Shown here: piece after piece, positions 58,437-64,000 of the stretch
Position numbering within the stretch: position 1 is the stretch's first letter
Layout: each line of letters begins with the position of its first letter
Source: Pelecanus crispus
Taxonomy: Eukaryota; Chordata; Aves; Pelecaniformes; Pelecanidae
Direction of reading: 5' to 3'
DNA length: 64,000 nucleotides
NCBI RefSeq assembly: GCF_030463565.1
Contig: NC_134643.1
Location: 211,162,583-211,226,582, forward strand
Notes under the pieces: generated by a model
What the model was told of the DNA's origin: nothing
Database searches by the model: none
Seen by the model: the letters and a program-made list of their open reading frames with translations, nothing else
Program-made: the position numbers and the translations under genes

Positions 58437-58726
58437 ATACGAGAGGAAATGGGCTCAAGCTGCGCCAGGGGAGGTTTAGGTTGGAAATTAGGAAAAATTT
58501 CTTTACGGGAAGGGTGGTCAAGCATTGGAACAGGCTGCCCAGAGAGGTGGTGGAGTCACCATCCCTGGAAGTGTTCAAAAAACGGGTAGATGTGGCACTT
58601 TGGGACATGGTTTAGTCTAGTCTACCCTTGATTGGCTTAGAGTAGACTTGGTAGTGTAGGTTAATGGTTGGACTGGATGATCTCAAGGGTCTTTTCCAAC
58701 CTAAACAATTCTATGATTCTATGAAA
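58437..58726 (+). mobile_element. CR1 3' fragment
   Basis: About 290 bases: [20 protein letters not shown], then [20 protein letters not shown], the 3' UTR and the ATTCTATGATTCTATGA tail. Very close to the copy at 26125-27168, including the 3'-UTR stem, so both come from the same recently active subfamily. Confidence 0.92.
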
Positions 58727-61700
58727 TAGGTACATTTATGCCATTACAGAGTCCTATAGAACTCCATGTAATGGATGAAGGCAGATCTGCAGAGTGCTGT
58801 GGTAGTGCCAAAGCAATATAGTTTCTTTTGCCCCTGAACTGGACCTTGAAACTCTCTGTGTACCTAAGAAATGAAGCTCCCTGTTTCTTCCATAGTCATT
58901 GGTGTGCAAGGTATGTTAGGGACGTCCTGAGCACCCAATTCTCTCAGCTGACATTGCCGTCCGGAGCAAGATTAGGAGCCAGCATCTAGATCCACCCAAG
59001 CCTTCAGGCATACTTTGGATACCAATGTGCAATATCTAACCTTAGAGGTGACTGTAGCTGTAATGGGCCCAGGCTTCTGCTGGTTCCCAAGGTGTCCAAA
59101 TATCTGCTGATGGGTGTCCCCAGAACTGCTGCATTTGACATTTCTGAGCAAGTAGAGGCCTAGATCATGTCTAAGCTCTTTGGCAGTTCGGAGAGTTGGT
59201 ACCTATTTTGTTTCTGGGCAAAATATGGGAGGCATCCCAGACTATACCTAATTGTTTGAGCCACACGCACAAGACAATCACAAACAGAGATACTGGTCTT
59301 CCTTTTGTCCAGTAGCCTAGTAAGCTTACATGGCTTTTAGGAAAACTCAGATAAACATTATAAACTTAAATACTAATTTTAGGAAGACTTGGATTTCTAG
59401 TGAGTGCTCTCTCTACCAAAGGGAGTGTAGGCACAGTCTAAATCAACTGTTTCTGAATTCTCTTAAGATCACTTTTGACTCTGACTCATAAGTCCAGTTC
59501 AACAGAAGAAATAAGGTTTATAAGCGAACATATTCAGCGTAGTCTGTCAGCTGAGTAAACAGGTTGGATGTGAATCAGAGACACTGAATGAGTTCATCAG
59601 ACTTATTTGAAGCTAGAGCAGATGGGTCACTGGCCATTTCCTGTGGGAGAGGGCATCACTAGCTATCCTGCAAACAAACCTAAGCAGGGCATACAGGATC
59701 AGCTCTAGTACAGAAGAAAGAGCTACTAAAACTGCTTTGTTCAGCACTTGGAATTTCCTTGGAGATCTGGCCCACTCCATCTCAGTTTAATGTCATTCAT
59801 GAAATAAATGCCCAAGGCCTGCAGAAATTCAGAAACTGTAATAAAAATGGAATTAAGAGATTAAAGGAACTGTCACAGGTAGGAGAATGAACTGAGAAGC
59901 TAGGCCATCAGGGAGAAAGACATGATGCTTTTAACAACAGTAAAAAGAGTGTGATCAAACATACTTCCTTTTCCATTCATCATTTTTGTATTGTCTCTTG
60001 CGATTTTTTTCTATTTTAGGAGACATACAGACATAGAAAAACTTTTAGAACTTTTACCTTTTTTTCTATGGTTTGTAGAAAAACAGAGTAAAACAAAAGC
60101 AGGAGAAATTACTTCACATCAAGAATCACATTTACACAGCCCACTTCTGCTACTCAGACTAATCTATTTTGGGCTAGGTTCGGTTTCTGAACACTGCTGC
60201 AGAGTGAATGTTGCTCAAGTGTGAATTTTACTTGCTATCTATGTAGGACAAAGTGTTAAATGCTCCTATGGCTTCATCTGATATCTATAAAAAGAGCTGA
60301 TTTCAGAGAAAATCAAAACTTTACTTTGACTGCTTCTCTGTATATAATTTGAAAAATCTAAGGAGCATTTCACTTCTGAAGCTTCCCAATAAATAAAAAA
60401 TACAAATAGTTAATCCTCTAAAATAATAGTAGTTCCTTTATCTCATGCAGATTTTTCTTTCCAAAATAACCTCATTGTTAGAAAGGTCCTTACTATTCTG
60501 TTCAGAAGGTGAGTTTTCCCATTGTTAAAGGGACCACTGCACATGGACCAGGTAGGTCAGCATCCATGCATAGACTTTTTGGGCCAGTTACTGTTCCAGC
60601 TGTAGGGTAAAGGAAGACCATGAAAGTTTTGTTCTTGAGCCCTATGGCATATTCTGGAGGGAATTTTTCCCCCTCTGTTTCTATATCCTTTTGTTCCTGT
60701 GGAAACGACCTTCATAACCTCATCTGAAGTGGACTTGATGCCAGACAGGCCATAAAAGTTTTCAGTTATCTATTAGATTTTAAGTAAGAAATGCAGTCCC
60801 TTTTGAAATTCATAATTCATTTGGAGACACCTGCTGACAACTTAAATGTTGAGTATCTTTCCCAGCCTTGATGTGTCACTAATGCACCACATCAGTCTTT
60901 GTTTTGACTAAGCATTATGTAAGCGTTGTTTGTGTTGCATCAGCCCTATGATAGGCAAGCCCAGAAAACTCAGAAGGCTATGGTTCCTTGGGAAATTTTG
61001 AAAGGAGACTTCTACAGCAAATGCTGCATATATCATTTAACAATGCGCTCTATTAATTTTCTAATGTGTATTCTTTATTACCTGTATACCTTTATTATAG
61101 TTTTATGCACATCTCCTGTAAGAAAGACACTCTTTTCTATTACTTGTTCTGTAACTGAGTCTTTGATTCAGAAGTCATAGCGTGACATCATGTGGCCCGT
61201 GCAATTTAGAAATAAACTGGAACCACATTAGTCCCACTCTGTCTTAGAAAACCCTGTATCTATGAATGCAGTAGTACCACGGTTTTGACCTACTTGGGTG
61301 CTGCACAATTTTATTAAATATTCTTGTGGTAGGTGCCAACTTTTTCACTTCAGGAGTAGGTGATATCTATATACCACTTGGTTACAAGAGTGTTGTTTTA
61401 GGAAAGCCCAGTTGCACAGGTCAAATTACTATCAGTAACAAGGTTGTGATTTGTTATTCAGCATTATCCCTTCCTGGATTATAAGTATTTCTGTTGTTTT
61501 AAGAATCAGTATACTTGCAAGACTAAACAAATATGGAAATATTTTATATCCATTTAGTGGTTTGGTTTCGAAGTAAAAAGTTGATGCATGGCACTCTATG
61601 CCACCAAACTTTGACCTTACCTATTCTGCTCTGACCTATTTTTTCCACCAACCAAGTGTATGCACCTCCTCCCCATACAACTTTTGTCTGCTATTCCATC

Positions 61701-63934
61701 CCTCTTTTAATCAAGACTTCAAGTCCTGCAGCTGAGTCCCAGGTGAGTTATCTATCTGTGGTGCCCATTTTCTTTGTTTAAACCTTGTATGAAATTCTTC
61801 CATTGATCCCAGAGAATCCAGACTGCTGTAGTGAGTTAGTAAGCTTGTACACCTTCAGAACTTTGTTTAACCATAAAAATAGCCATACCTTGTCTATGAC
61901 AATGGGAAACACTGAAACTATACTGTCCTTTGCTAAATATTATCTGCCCGAAAACCATGAACTTCATGCTTTTTTTTTTTCCTTTTTTTTCCCATCATTT
62001 CTTCATTTGTGCATGTAATTTGCTTCTGTGAGTGCGTAAAATACATGTTAAAGACAGGAGCAACCAAAAGAACTACCTAGTTTTAACCTCTGGATAACAC
62101 CAGCAATAGAGTGATTCTAGCTATGGAGGTAGATATTCTTTTACCTAGTTCTCCAAGAGTAGTATCTGGCGCTAAATAGATTTTTTTATATTGGAGCAGT
62201 GTTGAAGTGCTGTGAACATTTTCAATAAATTCATTTTTCCATTGTAAAAACAATGAAATCATAATAACAGTGGAAAGAAACTGAAGCAGCCTCCTTCCTC
62301 CCCGAATTAACATGTAGCAGTGTGCAAGGAGCCCGGACACGCCAACCAGTTTTGTTAACTAACATTCTAACAAAGATCATGAGCAGCAGTTCCAAGACAG
62401 CAAAACACCACCCCAACATTACTCTACGTAGCCTGGTGGGAGCTGAGCGCTCTCTGTGCCTGAAGAGGGCATCAATGAGACCAATGAGAATAATGAGCCA
62501 CCTTCTAGTTCCCTTGCAAGCCACTGCTTTTTCCCCTTTTGGTTCTGGACTAAACAGGAAATAAGCATAGCAAAGCTAGGCATAGCAAGACTACAAGTCT
62601 ATCTACTTCTGTCTATAGCTGTTGTGATATTTATTTCAGCACAAGGACAAAATTAATGCAAACAGCCTTTTAGATAATGTTTACATGTAGGACAAACATC
62701 CCTACGACATTTAAATGCGTTACTGGATTAAGTCTCATTTTCAAATGTGATCTAGACACATGGAATTCAGAACCATATGAAAGCATCTGCTTCTGATAAA
62801 CCTCATTAGATAAGCCAGCTTTATGGTTTCTTTGAGTTACTCAAGGATATGGATAAGCTGAACCTCTGCTTTTGCTGTTTCAAGTGTATAGCTTTGACTG
62901 AAAGTCAACAGAAAGTAGTATCCTATGACCCAAAGTATTTAGAACAACAGGACACAGAAGTGGAGGTTTCTCAAAGCATCTTGGTACCTAACTCCTTAAA
63001 CACTTAAAAATCTGTCCCTAACACAAAAAAACCAAGAGTTGAAAACAAGATTTAGAATGGAAGTCAATATCCATTTTTACCTATACCTGAATGATGACCA
63101 TGTAAAAAGGAATAAAAATTATACTCTCTTATCTGGAGACAAACAGTAGGTTCTTGTCCCATTGAACTGGGATTTGCTTCATACCCATACTTGAAAATGC
63201 TGAGAATGCAAACAAAAAAAAGGTTTATTACTCCTCCATTTTTTTTATGTGAATATCAATGTGCACTATGCTTTTATAACAATACAAAGTTCCCATACTC
63301 AGTGATCTTAAATATCTAATGTTAAGGTCCTATGATTCTTGTGGAACACTACCACAGCTGCTAAAATAAAATAATAATTTAAAACAATCTGGGAATTTGA
63401 ATACTTTACCTACTCACTGCATATTTGCATATAGTAGGCTAACTGTACTCTATAGGGACAGAAATAAACCATAAAACCAGTTTGACAGGCCAGTTAAACC
63501 ACGCTTCTGTTCCTGTCCATATAGCCAAATTTTCCTGTTGACTTCCATCCTACATTTTTTAATATGGCATGGCTGTTGCAAGAATATCATCAAAATATAG
63601 TCAACAATCATCTGGGTACTTTAAAATTCTAGTACTTCTGCAAACTTTCTAGCACAGTAGGGATGACATTTAAGGATTTTAGTGTTTTAGAAAACATTCT
63701 ATGATATACTGACTTGTGAGCTGATATAAGTGGTCAAACGATGCTGCAGTAGACAGAATTTCAAAGGAAATGGAATACAGTTCTTTCCCTTGCTGATGCT
63801 ACTGCTGAGCTATGCAGCTTGTGATGAATATGCAACTGATTCCTTATGGAAATGAGAAACAGATAGGAAATCTACATAGTTTTGTGCTTTAGGGAGGCTT
63901 ATGAACAATAATCAAAACTACCAACTTATATCTG
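58727..63934. other. Intergenic sequence
   Basis: AT-rich; no exon of a matrix metalloproteinase (no PRCGVPD switch or HExxH-containing helix) or other family seen. Two overlapping minus-strand frames at 62083-62524 are unrecognised. Confidence 0.5.
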
Positions 63935-64000
63935 GATACAGGCTAGGCGATGAGTGGATTGAAAACAGCCCTGCAGAGAAGGACTTGGGGATCTTGGTGG
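63935..64000 (+). mobile_element. CR1 LINE beginning at the right edge
   Basis: The final 65 bases match the CR1 reverse-transcriptase region seen elsewhere here (GATTGAAAACAGCCCTGCAG then GAAGGACTTGGGG). It lacks the extra A of the 5014 and 16196 copies, so the frame reads through. The element continues beyond the window. Confidence 0.85.

Noticed and set aside
43758-64000. MMP13 or other MMP exons expected from human synteny
   Set aside because: Looked for the PRCGVPD switch, the zinc-binding helix and hemopexin-repeat words; none seen in any frame.
1-64000. tRNA, rRNA, CRISPR array, prokaryotic operon or phage signals
   Set aside because: None seen; the sequence is vertebrate nuclear DNA.

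Overview
This is a nuclear genome window from a bird. Two vertebrate genes lie head to head around a GC-rich CpG-island promoter, introns are AT-rich with GT-AG boundaries, and the interspersed repeats are avian types: 5'-truncated CR1 LINEs ending in the ATTCTATGATTCTATGA tail, and solo LTRs of the TGTCCTGGTTTC...ACAACA family. The CR1 subfamilies and LTR family suggest Neoaves. I cannot name the species.

Positions 366-27957 (minus strand) hold the first 23 coding exons of DYNC2H1, the heavy chain of cytoplasmic dynein-2, the retrograde intraflagellar transport motor. The exons give 1154 complete codons plus 2 bases, with every intron phase closing. This is the N-terminal tail and the start of the linker; the AAA+ motor lies beyond the left edge. 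The introns are dense in transposable elements: an old LINE with a younger CR1 nested in it, three further substantial CR1 copies and several short CR1 tails, plus two solo LTRs. One intron appears to be GC-AG.

Positions 27640-30180 are the CpG island. The two start codons are 1.7 kb apart. On the DYNC2H1 side there is an imperfect RFX X-box and a YY1-like site. On the DCUN1D5 side there are GC boxes, an ETS-like site and a G-quadruplex motif.

Positions 29669-43757 (plus strand) hold the complete DCUN1D5 gene: eight coding exons, 237 residues, a cullin-neddylation co-E3. I recognised no CR1 or LTR in its introns. The most interesting unexplained signal is in intron 1: a strong splice acceptor followed by a phase-compatible 45-codon reading frame (30329-30467). 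It would give a 74-residue short isoform sharing only the nuclear-localisation N-terminus.

Positions 43758-64000 are the 3' flank and intergenic DNA. They contain one young solo LTR, a 2-kb minus-strand CR1, a short CR1 tail, and the start of another CR1 at the right edge. By human synteny (DYNC2H1-DCUN1D5-MMP13) a matrix metalloproteinase gene may follow, but I see no MMP exon here.

No prokaryotic-type system, CRISPR array, tRNA or rRNA was seen. The two genes share a promoter region but act in different pathways.
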